A DNA stretch of 64,000 nt, taken from assembly GCA_002729725.1 (NCBI GenBank), contig PBYS01000108.1, forward strand, positions 1 to 64,000, in the 5' to 3' direction. A model generated the notes under the pieces. It worked only from the letters and a program-made list of their open reading frames with translations, had not been told where the DNA came from and ran no database searches. The translations under genes were made by a program, and so were the position numbers. The stretch comes from Puniceicoccaceae bacterium. GTDB taxonomy: Bacteria > Verrucomicrobiota > Verrucomicrobiia > Opitutales > Coraliomargaritaceae. Within the stretch, counting starts at the first letter, position 1, and each line of letters begins with the position of its first letter. Of the stretch, positions 54,501 through 62,398 are shown piece after piece.

Positions 54501-57211
54501 TAGGAGAAGCCTATGATCTGGACGGCGACAGTCTGACCTTGGAATGGACCTTTGTTTCCGGACCAGAAACGGTGATTTTGGCAGATTCGGATCAGCTTGG
54601 TATTGAATTTACGCCGACGCTGAGTGGTCGCTATGTCTTTGCGCTTACAGGTGTCGCGAACGGAGTGGAAGTCAGTGATCAAGTCACTGTTGTGGTGACG
54701 GCGAGCAATGTTTTGTGGTGGGGCGGTGGTGCCTCGGATCTGGGTGGAACGAGCATCAACGAATTGGCCGACGACTACGGCAATATGGATGGAACCTGGA
54801 ACAGTAGCTTGCAGAACTGGAACGCGAACGCGGAAGCAACGAATGCCTTCCAAACATGGATTGATGGATCTCATGCCTTCCTTCGGGTGGACTCCAGCTA
54901 TAACTCGACCATTACGCCTGACGTTCGTTTGGCGGAAGATATCGTAGTCGGGACGATCACTGCATATTTTCCAGAGGGGGCGCTGAAAAAAGAGTTCGAT
55001 TTGACCAGTTTGGACAGTACGGATCGCGTATTGACCCTCGGAGAGAATCCTTGGATTCACATCAACTATGATACCGGCAGTAATATTGGCTTGAACTTCA
55101 AACGACGCGGAGGCGTCTCTGGAAAGGGCGCTGTCTTACTTGGCGGTTCTCATGGCTTCAACTTCAGGGTTGATAACTTTGATGGTACGCCAAGTCACGC
55201 TCGCTATATGGATTTGGAAAGCTCTGTCCTCAGTGGTGAAGCCCGCGTTCACTCGGGGAATCTGAATATTGGTTCCTCTTCCTCCAACGCAACGGGTTTA
55301 CCGAATATCGACAGTCTGGCTCTGATCGGGAATATCGCTTATACGCGGGTTTATTATAATTCGGTCAGTGACAACCGTCTCTCGGATAGCGCCGCTCTGC
55401 GCTTCGGAGTCGGTTCTCTGCGCTTTGCTGTTCCGAATGATAATTTCTCGATGCTTGAGTCGGTAGACCGAATGAGCCTCGACGGGAGTGGCATGCTCTA
55501 CTGCTACACTGGTCGCACCAACAATGTGGGCACTTTGACTCTTTCCCTCGCGAATGGTCTGGACCGGGGGACAACCGGCATGGGGACTCTGGTCACCATG
55601 AATACCTATACGACCGGTGGGTTAGGGGTGACTTCGGGGAACGGTTTAGTCCTGCAGGGACATGGTCTTCCGGCGAATTCCTACTTCCCCTGGGCGGTCA
55701 ATTTCGGCCTGGCCGAATATTTGGACGGTTCCGTCGGCGGGACGAAAGATACGGGGTTCCTTTGCACGGATTCAAGCGGTCAGTTAATGGTCCGGGCCAG
55801 TGAGGCCGGGAGTGCGACGCTTTCGGATGCCGCGTGGTTGGGCTACGATAGTACTAGTGATGTGACCGTGAATAATCAGGCCTTGAGCGGTGCTTTGGGT
55901 GGGGATGTGAACATGCGCAGTCTGGCCATCTCATTGAGTTCATCCAGCACTCTTGATTTGAATGGTGCGACTTTGACTACAGAATCTTTTGCCTTTGGGG
56001 ACAAGGACGGGCGTTCGCTTTATGTCGGGACGAACGATTCCGGTCGTGGTATCGTGACCTCCGATACCGGAGTGCTTTACATGATGGTGGCTGAAGCCAG
56101 TATCGCCAGCACTGCAGGGATTCACCTCCGCTCTGTGATCGATGGTGATATAGATGTCGTTTTTGCTGCGCCAAATGGTCGGTTTTCAGTGTATTCGGAT
56201 CAAACTTACACTGGGCGTACCTTTGTGCAGACGGGCTATTTCCTCTTGGAGGACTCGGTCTCTTTTGACTACACTTCTGAGATTAATTTAGCACCGGGAG
56301 CTAAGTTTGACTGTAGTGATGCCGACTTTACGCTCGGAAGAATCCGATCTCAAATCCTCAGTGGCGGCGGTAATATTTACGGGAGTATTCGCCCGAACTA
56401 CTATCGTTTTACGATGGGGAGCCATGGAATATTGTCGCCTGGTAATCCGGGTATGAACCAGGCATTCTGCTTTAATTTCGAAGAGGGCGGGAAACTCGCC
56501 TTTACGCCCGGCAGCCGGATTGAACTGGATTTGAATACGGCGGATGATAGCGACCGAATTTCGTTTTTTCAGGCCGGTGATTGGTTTCGGGGCTATGACC
56601 GCCCCGCCCTGGACCTGAATTTAGGGGAGGAATTCGATTACAGTGATACGTATATCTTGATCGATCAAGTGACGACTCCAGGCTTTGGTTTCAGCGAAAT
56701 TACGGGATACGATCGTGTTAACTATGTGCCCGTCGTGACGCATAGTGGCAATGCCTACCTCCTGGATTTCATTCTGATTCCAGAGGTGTTGGCGGTGCCC
56801 GGTTCCGCCTATGAAGACTGGGCTGCTGAAATTGAATGGATGGGGGCAGATGGTGCGGCCGAAGCCGATCCGAACTTGGATGGAGTGACTAACTTTCTGG
56901 CCTTTGCTTTGGGCTTGAATCCCTTGCAGCCCATCGGCCCCGGGGATCTGCCAAATGTGACCTACGATCCAAATTCTGCAGGTGGCCCCTGGCTGCTATA
57001 TGACTTTCGGGTGAATGCCGCAGAGACCGGTTTGAATTATGAATTACTGACGAGTTTCAATCTTGAAACCTGGGACCCTCTGTTAGTCGATGACGTGAAT
57101 GTTATCGAAGAGCAGTTGGGCTCTGACGGGGATGCCGACCTGATGCGAGTCTGGGTTAAGACAGATACGGAAGTCGGTTGTCAGTTTCTGAGGTTACGTA
57201 TTAGCGAATAG
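51545..57211 (+). CDS. Very large secreted protein: C25-like region, PKD domains and autotransporter-like beta-helix
   Basis: The 1888-residue product has a signal peptide (1-28), an FN3/Ig-like part, and a C25-like region (about 145-495: VLLVVDSEAAASLTDEL, YLFGHLPIARSG, LQAGRVDFSG, YLRDYIQKAHAW, NLMGDPTLRLNP). The catalytic Cys position reads FIFASYNQHW, so peptidase activity is unlikely. FN3 (about 495-585), a cadherin-like domain, a discoidin-like region and two PKD domains (near 880-1050) follow. Residues about 1060-1740 are rich in short Gly/Ser/Asn/Asp strands like a passenger beta-helix (autotransporter-associated repeats), but no outer-membrane barrel follows. The C-terminus (DWAAEIEWMGADGAAEADPNLDGVTNFLAFALGLNP) is shared with the SGNH protein. 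Probably a surface adhesin or glycan-binding scaffold. Confidence 0.75.
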   Translation: MKLSIFPYLVKLFALSAFVFSQTLDLHAAYTGRIQVDVAVEAGDTPSVTLTWDSQLQDEGDTGDGEVMIYRRDFGLEGMTGGNEYQLLETVDYPGTEYVDLAVELGQRYEYRVYRPYYYSSVRSAGYQSCSAYIAVGVDAELIESLGTVLLVVDSEAAASLTDELSLLEMDLVGDGWQVERLDFAPEGIGSHLDLKDAIVTACSNNPAINTIYLFGHLPIARSGLIAPDGHSPWRAHETDQYYADLDGVWTDTTANQDYSSGDPAEVDNLPGDGKFDQNKLPSLVDLQAGRVDFSGMTAYRKGEREYLRDYIQKAHAWKHGYREVPYRGLNDEYSRYLEEVYTWMLPFFGQNVTGEEFRPTLSYKPMIMSGRFLMQSGTVESEYTAVDNKTIIGFIFASYNQHWARSNAPMRGVLAQPDWGLNAAWGSRPHDYFHHLSVGQTTGYSIRRVANNDSSSSSGYHDYYPAGSSARYVHINLMGDPTLRLNPVKPVTEVLVADEAGVAVLTWSAPEDSTRVGFHVYRSQERLGEYTRLTQDLLAPEVRSFTDQTPPASGVTYYQVRAVALTEVPTGSYYNQSQGAFALLHDDGSGSQPPEPEIAEEAIQVASNMPTRLHFPGADVDGDDFFPVVIENPENGQIRWSGGIGYYVSSTDYTGGDRLTYCLSDGLQQSAPIVMELDVVAPEDADVLLGWSWMDSLSEPASTFNDSRIGPSSLVLGPGLKIKTTSHAFGLSGAQSSGLDLNDYVSWSLQPEAGSALSVERVTFFLYSSGAAITDPYPAINAELRMSVDGFDSYTTLPLDQGSLIEAFHQSTNGGVVCSADTSEFSALQNMTAPVEFRIYIWNTSSSAICGIGKSGDNSAQRACDLTVFGQIAPVIPVADAGEDLRLTDGNYTVSLDGGDSVGLDLNYSWSQVSGPAVILNDASTLHPHFSAALAGTYEFELLVNNAGGSDSDTVIVTLDEGDIDPFVSAGGNQYATIGDTVSMLGEAYDLDGDSLTLEWTFVSGPETVILADSDQLGIEFTPTLSGRYVFALTGVANGVEVSDQVTVVVTASNVLWWGGGASDLGGTSINELADDYGNMDGTWNSSLQNWNANAEATNAFQTWIDGSHAFLRVDSSYNSTITPDVRLAEDIVVGTITAYFPEGALKKEFDLTSLDSTDRVLTLGENPWIHINYDTGSNIGLNFKRRGGVSGKGAVLLGGSHGFNFRVDNFDGTPSHARYMDLESSVLSGEARVHSGNLNIGSSSSNATGLPNIDSLALIGNIAYTRVYYNSVSDNRLSDSAALRFGVGSLRFAVPNDNFSMLESVDRMSLDGSGMLYCYTGRTNNVGTLTLSLANGLDRGTTGMGTLVTMNTYTTGGLGVTSGNGLVLQGHGLPANSYFPWAVNFGLAEYLDGSVGGTKDTGFLCTDSSGQLMVRASEAGSATLSDAAWLGYDSTSDVTVNNQALSGALGGDVNMRSLAISLSSSSTLDLNGATLTTESFAFGDKDGRSLYVGTNDSGRGIVTSDTGVLYMMVAEASIASTAGIHLRSVIDGDIDVVFAAPNGRFSVYSDQTYTGRTFVQTGYFLLEDSVSFDYTSEINLAPGAKFDCSDADFTLGRIRSQILSGGGNIYGSIRPNYYRFTMGSHGILSPGNPGMNQAFCFNFEEGGKLAFTPGSRIELDLNTADDSDRISFFQAGDWFRGYDRPALDLNLGEEFDYSDTYILIDQVTTPGFGFSEITGYDRVNYVPVVTHSGNAYLLDFILIPEVLAVPGSAYEDWAAEIEWMGADGAAEADPNLDGVTNFLAFALGLNPLQPIGPGDLPNVTYDPNSAGGPWLLYDFRVNAAETGLNYELLTSFNLETWDPLLVDDVNVIEEQLGSDGDADLMRVWVKTDTEVGCQFLRLRISE

Positions 57212-57424
57212 GCGATCTGTTAGATCGTCTCGAATAATTTGAGTTCAGGGGTGGGAATATGAATCAGAAAATGAGATCACTGACTTTGCCTTTTACCGTA
57301 TTGCCTTCTGTACCTAAAAAACGAAAGCGCTCTCTGGCACCGTACAGTCATCTGCCCTTCCGAATTATAAAAAGCATTGTTTACGCAATAATTTCATAGG
57401 CAAATACACCTTATTAACACAACG

Positions 57425-58297
57425 CTAGCTGATTAGGATTTGATTACGGTAAGCTTTCGGGCTTGTTCCTGTCTTTGACTGGAACCAGTTGGTGAAGTTT
57501 GCCGGGTCGTTGAAGCCCAGTTCGTAGCCAATTTGTTTAATCGGGGCCGAGGTCTGGACCAGCAGTTTTTTAGCGTGAGCTTCTTTGCGCCGGTTGAAAT
57601 AATTGCACGGTGTCATGCCCATGTCTTTATGAAAAATTCGGTTTAATTGAGCCACGCTGATGCCAATGGCTTCGGCCACGTCATGCTCACGGACAGGCTG
57701 ATCGATCGGGGCCCGTTCCAAGTAGGTCTTTGCGTCGTTGACCCGGTCGTCCGTTGTTTCCAGTCGGTAGATCTGGGCTCCCAGGTTTTCCATCACGCTG
57801 AAGTAGATCTGAATCCATTCTACGAAAGTTCCATGCAGGCGTAGGTAGTTCTGCATGCTAATATTCTCGAATTGCATTTGGTTCTTGGCTGCTGTCATGC
57901 GCGTGCCGGCCATCCTCAGTAGCTTGCGTGTGACCCGTTCCAGTTTGGGGTATGCCTCTGACCGGCATACATGGGGGATGGCTTCTTGTATCGCTTCACG
58001 GTCTTCGGTCCAGCTTGCCATAAAGCGAAGCGAGATGAATTCAAAGTCCGAAGTGAATTTTCGCTGATCTCCTTTGAACGGGGGGAACACCCAGTCGCCC
58101 GTCTGCGCGGAAACTTGCTGGCCTCCACTGCTGATCTCGACTCCACCTTTGAGGACCAGCCATGCCGACAAGCCAGGGAGGGCATGACGGACTTGTCGAG
58201 CGCTGCTCGAAGGGGTCCCCTTATAAATCCACAGTAGTTGAAAGCGCAGGTTGTTCCAATCGAGGTAGCGTAAGGGTGCTGTTTGATGAGGAGGCAT
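57425..58297 (-). CDS. AraC-family transcription regulator
   Basis: The 290-residue protein has an N-terminal cupin-like sensing domain (about 1-110: LSAWLVLKGGVEISSGGQQVSAQTGDWVFPPFKGDQRKFTSDFEFISLRF) and a C-terminal AraC DNA-binding domain (about 185-288: VREHDVAEAIGISVAQLNRIFHKDMGMTPCNYFNRRKEAHAKKLLVQTSAPIKQIGYELGFNDPANFTNWFQSKTGTSPKAYR). It resembles sugar-responsive activators. It is divergent to the LamG/PEP-CTERM gene at 58414 (116-base gap) and may control it. It is convergent to the 1888-residue protein. Confidence 0.9.
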   Translation of the reverse strand: MPPHQTAPLRYLDWNNLRFQLLWIYKGTPSSSARQVRHALPGLSAWLVLKGGVEISSGGQQVSAQTGDWVFPPFKGDQRKFTSDFEFISLRFMASWTEDREAIQEAIPHVCRSEAYPKLERVTRKLLRMAGTRMTAAKNQMQFENISMQNYLRLHGTFVEWIQIYFSVMENLGAQIYRLETTDDRVNDAKTYLERAPIDQPVREHDVAEAIGISVAQLNRIFHKDMGMTPCNYFNRRKEAHAKKLLVQTSAPIKQIGYELGFNDPANFTNWFQSKTGTSPKAYRNQILIS

Positions 58298-58413
58298 GAG
58301 AGAATCTCACAATTATATACGCAATTATGGCAAGTGTAATTTTTTGACGAAGCGAGGGGCGGATGCCTATGATCCATCATCTTTTCTATTCACCCCCTTA
58401 ACCCTGTAAACCT

Positions 58414-59253
58414 ATGAAGAATACCTTAAAAACTTCGTTCCTTCGTTTCAATAAGGCCGCGTTTTGTTGCGCTGCATGTGCAATCCTGACTTCTGTTTCG
58501 AATGCACAGACTCTCATTTCTCACTATACCTTGGATGGTACGGTAGCGGATTCGGGATCGCTCGGGATTGATGGAGCATTGATCAATAGTGCCAGTTTTG
58601 TTTCGGGCGGCGTCGGTTCCTTTAATCAGGCGCTTTCGACGGACAGCGTTGGCTCTCAGAACTTCTTTAGAGCGGATACTTCAGACAATCCTGCCTATGG
58701 AATGAATGCCATTACCATCAGTATGTGGGTTAACTTAAGTTCCTATAACGATGGGGATCGATTGGTTTCGAATGTAACCAGCGCCAACGGTTTTGATCTA
58801 TATTTGAAGTCGGATGTCCTAAGCGCTGGTGATTATCGTTTAGCCTTTAATTTTAACAGCACTTCGGGCGCCGTGCAGTCTGCTGACAATGTGGCTTACC
58901 AGACCAGTGAGTGGGTGTTTTTGGCTGTGACCTATGATAGTTCGATCGTGTCCGGGGATAATGTCTTTTTCTATGTGGGGGACGAAACGTCTACCATCGT
59001 GATGAATGATTCGGCTGCAAAAACGGGGTCAATCAACGTGGGGACAGCTGACTTTGAGATCGGTGGTACGCCCGCGACTACTGGGGATCGTACTCCAGTT
59101 GCACTTTATAATGATGTCCGCATTTATAACGGAGCTCTGGACTTGGCTTCTCTCGAAGCCATACGCACTGCAGCCATCCCCGAACCCGCTCATTTTTCAA
59201 TTTTGATCGGAGGATTTCTTCTGGGATTGGCCGTTCTCAAACGTCGTAATTAA
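58414..59253 (+). CDS. LamG-domain protein with PEP-CTERM sorting signal
   Basis: The 279-residue product has a signal peptide (about 1-31), a LamG jelly-roll (about 34-250: LISHYTLDGTVADSGSLGIDGAL, ITISMWVNLSSYNDGDRLVSN, WVFLAVTYDSSIVSGDNVFFYVGD, VALYNDVRIYNGALDLASLEAI) and a C-terminal IPEPAHFSILIGGFLLGLAVLKRRN. It should be exported and sorted to the surface, where LamG domains commonly bind glycans. Its fold relates it to the cytoplasmic LamG protein at 31097. An intrinsic terminator follows at 59313. The divergent AraC gene is a candidate regulator. Confidence 0.88.
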   Translation: MKNTLKTSFLRFNKAAFCCAACAILTSVSNAQTLISHYTLDGTVADSGSLGIDGALINSASFVSGGVGSFNQALSTDSVGSQNFFRADTSDNPAYGMNAITISMWVNLSSYNDGDRLVSNVTSANGFDLYLKSDVLSAGDYRLAFNFNSTSGAVQSADNVAYQTSEWVFLAVTYDSSIVSGDNVFFYVGDETSTIVMNDSAAKTGSINVGTADFEIGGTPATTGDRTPVALYNDVRIYNGALDLASLEAIRTAAIPEPAHFSILIGGFLLGLAVLKRRN

Positions 59254-59312
59254 TGCTTGCCATTACAGCGTAAGTTAATCAATTGTATCCTACAAGGGTT
59301 AAATAGGGTAAG

Positions 59313-59343
59313 GGGGCGCATTCGAGAGGGTGCGGCCCTTTTT
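59313..59343 (+). terminator. Rho-independent terminator
   Basis: GGGGCGCA / TGCGGCCC form an 8-bp stem with one G-G mismatch and a 10-base loop, followed by TTTTT. It is 60 bases after the LamG/PEP-CTERM stop. Confidence 0.65.
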
Positions 59344-59471
59344 GGTGTTTAGATCTGCACGCGGAGATTTATTCTATAAGTGCTTGATATGAAGTTGGGT
59401 TAAGTACCTGTCTTTTTGTGGGGCATTCGCTCTTTATTGATTTCGGATGCTCCCTAGTTTATGACTAGAAA

Positions 59472-59485
59472 CGCAACTATTTGCA
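59472..59485. promoter_or_regulatory. LacI-class operator-like site CGCAACTATTTGCA
   Basis: CGCAAC-TA-TTTGCA has one mismatch to the consensus in the right arm and lies 100 bases before the esterase start. Confidence 0.5.
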
Positions 59486-59584
59486 CCGGGATTCGCTTGA
59501 TTGCTTGGTTGGTTTCGCTCTTCATTCTTCCCTCACTTGGTTGCTTCATAAAGTGCAACCTAGTTCCCCTTCAGAAAATTGATT

Positions 59585-60238
59585 ATGTTCAAACGAAACG
59601 CCTTCTTACTGGCTGCATGTATCCCCTCCATTTTGCTGGCTTCGAATGTCAGTTTTCAGAAAGATGTCGCTTATCTGGGACCGGACCGTGCGGAGAAAAT
59701 GGATGTCTACACGCCGAAAGGAGCGTCCAGCACGCCGCGTCCGGCGGTGCTTTGGATCCACGGAGGCGGTTGGGTCGGGGGTAATAAGTTGAGCAAGCGA
59801 GAGAAGACCATTTGTAAGTCTTTGGCCGAGGAAGGCTATGTTGCCTTCTCGATCGACTATCGATTGGGGAGCTATAAGTCGAAAACCCTTCCAGGTGGGG
59901 GTGTGGATGTGCCCTGGCCACAAAATATCTATGACTGTAAGTTGGCCCTTCGTTTTATTAGAAAGGAGGCGGCGCGCTTTGGAGTCGATCCGGATCGAAT
60001 TGCGGTCGCGGGCGGCTCCGCCGGGGGGCATCTGGCTTTGCTGGTTGGGGTGAGTGAAGACGTCGACGCTTTAAATCAAGGAGGGCTCTACACGGAGCAG
60101 AGTAATGCGGTCGCCTGCATTGTTGATTTCTATGGAATTGTTGAAGTCGAAGGCGCACCACATTCCTTTGACTTACAACCGGAGCAGATGGATTTACGAC
60201 CAGCTCTCTTCGAGTTTCTGGCGACTTACTTAAAATAG
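59585..60238 (+). CDS. Secreted alpha/beta-hydrolase (esterase-like) with an internal deletion
   Basis: ATG 59585 begins a signal peptide (MFKRNAFLLAACIPSILLA). The 217-residue protein shows the HSL/BD-FAE esterase features: oxyanion-hole HGGGW (about 57-61) and the nucleophile elbow GGSAGGH with the catalytic Ser, then VACIVDFYGIVEVEGAPHSFDLQPEQMDLRPALFEFLATYLK. In complete relatives (about 300 residues) the stretch between DYYGP-like and APHSF-like motifs holds about 80-90 residues including the catalytic Asp; here they are directly joined. Catalytic Ser and His remain but the Asp seems lost, so activity is doubtful. An acetyl- or carbohydrate-esterase role would have been likely. Confidence 0.75.
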   Translation: MFKRNAFLLAACIPSILLASNVSFQKDVAYLGPDRAEKMDVYTPKGASSTPRPAVLWIHGGGWVGGNKLSKREKTICKSLAEEGYVAFSIDYRLGSYKSKTLPGGGVDVPWPQNIYDCKLALRFIRKEAARFGVDPDRIAVAGGSAGGHLALLVGVSEDVDALNQGGLYTEQSNAVACIVDFYGIVEVEGAPHSFDLQPEQMDLRPALFEFLATYLK

Positions 60239-60310
60239 ACACGGCCGAGGTCTACTTAGTTAAATGACATGAATCCAACCGCTGAGGCCCAAGCGTATAC
60301 GTGTAGGTTC

Positions 60311-60490
60311 AGGAGGGTGCGTGTCCCCACGCACCAAGTAGGTGCTCGCGTCAGAGGCCCTGCTTGAGTTCTCAAACAAAACAATTGGAGGCAAAATTAT
60401 TGGGCCCTAAGGACACTTTCAGACAGTATGGGCACACTGACCGGTTCGAAGGTCTAGATCGTTCCGGTGCGTGGGGACACGCACCCTCCT
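60311..60490. repeat. 180-bp element bounded by perfect 25-bp inverted repeats
   Basis: Arms at 60311-60335 (starting AGGAGGGTGCGTGTCCCC) and 60466-60490 are exact inverted copies enclosing 130 bases with no gene. Each arm also contains GGTGCGTG/CACGCACC symmetry. No target-site duplication was found. It lies between the convergent esterase and SGNH genes (60239-60527). Confidence 0.8.
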
Positions 60491-60527
60491 TTCATACCTA
60501 TCTGGTGGGACTCTTCAAACTCGGCGA

Positions 60528-62261
60528 CTAGAGTATGACTTCCAGTTTCAGGAAACGTTGAGTGTCTTCCGTCGCTAATTTAACCCGCACCTTTTTAAGC
60601 ACGGCGCTGCCGTCGCCGTCAGGATCGGCGTCGAGGGTTTCTTCGATTACGTTTACGTCATCGACGACCAAGCTCGACCAATTACTTGAGAGATCGAGAG
60701 TCGAGAGATAGTCGAAAATGACATCTTCAGCGGTGACGTTTTCGCGGAAAATGAAATTCAACCAGGGGCCGCCCGCTGTGGCTGCATCGTATGTGGCGTA
60801 GGGCCTATCAGACGCGGGCACAGTATCCAAGGGAGAGAGGTCGAGCGCATAAGCGAGAGCATTGCTAATGCCATCTTGGTTCGGGTCGGCTTCGGGGGAC
60901 GCGTCTAGTCCGCCCCAGTCGATCGCATCGACCCATGCGCTGTAGCGTGGTGCGTTTTCATCGACTGTCAGTGAAAGCAAGGCGGAGCGAAGCGGCGGAG
61001 CCAACAGGGCATTTCCCGCAGAATTTAAATGTGCAGAATCCGCATTGTATAGTTTGCCAGAACCGTCGCTCATCCAGTAGCCGGAATCTGTTGGATCGCA
61101 TACAAGTTCCAGGTTCTGAAGGACGATATCAACTTTTCCCTCGGTCAGGGCAGTCGCAAAGAAGTCATTAAATTCATCTCTCTTTTCGCCTTCACCCCAT
61201 TCCGGACGCGGAGTTTGATTTTCTTTGGTCGCCCAGCTGTCGGTCGAATCAGTGCGCGGCATTAACTGGGTCCGGACAATGTGCTGAATACCTGCGTCCC
61301 GACACATGGTCCAAATCGTTTCCAATGTCCCTGTAATGGTCGCGACATTGCCAGTCCCATTTGAATTTAGGTCATTGGTGCCGTACTCTTCGACGGCGAC
61401 ATTGGCATACTTAAGAAAGTGTTGTTGTCGGGGATTACTCGCCTTGGTCACTGCGGTGGAAGTTGCTCCATGCCGGGTTAAGTTGAAGGTGGCGATTGTG
61501 TTTTCTCCTGAGTCGTCCAGTGCCGCGCGACAAAAGAAACCGAAGCCAGCCAAGCTTGCTTTGGACCAGTCTCCGGAGCCGTCGAGGATGCTGTCTCCAA
61601 TGCCAATGACCGACAAGTAACCGGGGCCTGTGTAGCGTCCAAGAAACATCAGGGGCAGGCCGCGGGATCGAACGCTTTGCCCTGAAATCGTCGGGACTGT
61701 TCCTGCAAAGTCATAGGTGCCGGGATCGTTGGCTGGATCGTAGTAAATGAACTTTGTGCCGGAATAAGAGGTTGGGCTGCCTGAGCATGCTTTTCCATCC
61801 GTGGGTAGGGAACCTTTGATGTGAACCCAGAAAATCTCATCCCTTTGAGGAGTGCCTCCTGTCCAGACTGATGAGTCAATCGGGTCGGCCAGCCAGTAGG
61901 GCTCCGTATCGTTCGCAGGCATGATGAGTTGGCGTGATCCGCTAAAGGTAATGGGGACGACTTGTCCATCAGAAGCTCGCTCTATCCATGCATAGTTAAT
62001 GGTCGTCTCATAGGGGCTGGCATTCTCGTTTGAATAATTGAGAATCCAGTTCATGAACCCAATCTGGATTTGGGCCACGGGGCCGCCCAGTTGGTGTGGG
62101 GTTCGATGCCAGAATGATGTTAGTGTGCCAACGCCGCCGTTCGGGTCGAAGTTGACGCCAATACGCGCACCAGTGGCGACATAGCGAAGCGGTTCGATGG
62201 CGTGACTGGATGATGTCGACAAGCTAAACAAAGACAATGCGATGAGAGAGGCCAATTTCAT
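60528..62261 (-). CDS. Secreted SGNH/GDSL hydrolase with a C-terminal surface domain
   Basis: ATG 62261 begins the signal peptide (MKLASLIALSLFSLSTSSSHA); the upstream in-frame ATG at 62321 adds 20 unneeded residues. The 577-residue protein has an N-terminal beta-region (about 22-205), an SGNH domain (about 210-440) with block I GIGDSILDG, block III EEYGTNDLN and block V DSAHLNSAG, so the catalytic Ser and His are present. The last 130 residues (YSAWVDAIDWGGLDASPEADPNQDGISNALAYALDLSP...) are shared with the 1888-residue protein. SGNH enzymes in such loci often remove acetyl groups from polysaccharides, for example acetylated mannan (inference). An operator-like site lies upstream. Confidence 0.85.
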   Translation of the reverse strand: MKLASLIALSLFSLSTSSSHAIEPLRYVATGARIGVNFDPNGGVGTLTSFWHRTPHQLGGPVAQIQIGFMNWILNYSNENASPYETTINYAWIERASDGQVVPITFSGSRQLIMPANDTEPYWLADPIDSSVWTGGTPQRDEIFWVHIKGSLPTDGKACSGSPTSYSGTKFIYYDPANDPGTYDFAGTVPTISGQSVRSRGLPLMFLGRYTGPGYLSVIGIGDSILDGSGDWSKASLAGFGFFCRAALDDSGENTIATFNLTRHGATSTAVTKASNPRQQHFLKYANVAVEEYGTNDLNSNGTGNVATITGTLETIWTMCRDAGIQHIVRTQLMPRTDSTDSWATKENQTPRPEWGEGEKRDEFNDFFATALTEGKVDIVLQNLELVCDPTDSGYWMSDGSGKLYNADSAHLNSAGNALLAPPLRSALLSLTVDENAPRYSAWVDAIDWGGLDASPEADPNQDGISNALAYALDLSPLDTVPASDRPYATYDAATAGGPWLNFIFRENVTAEDVIFDYLSTLDLSSNWSSLVVDDVNVIEETLDADPDGDGSAVLKKVRVKLATEDTQRFLKLEVIL

Positions 62262-62342
62262 GTAGGCGCAAGAGAGGGGGGAGTGGTGGAGCATGGGGTG
62301 AATTAGAGCATGAATCACCACCGATTCTCAATCTTGTGAGTT

Positions 62343-62356
62343 TGCAATTAGTTGCG
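62343..62356. promoter_or_regulatory. LacI-class operator-like site TGCAATTAGTTGCG
   Basis: TGCAAT-TA-GTTGCG, 82 bases before the SGNH start and close after the stop of GH125. It fits the consensus in both arms. Confidence 0.6.
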
Positions 62357-62398
62357 TTGTTGATTCTTAATATCATGAATGTCAGTAACTTCAGAGTT

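Noticed and set aside
60440..60470. GGTTCGAA sequence as a tRNA T-arm
   Set aside because: No matching acceptor stem or anticodon arm nearby; it lies inside the inverted-repeat element.
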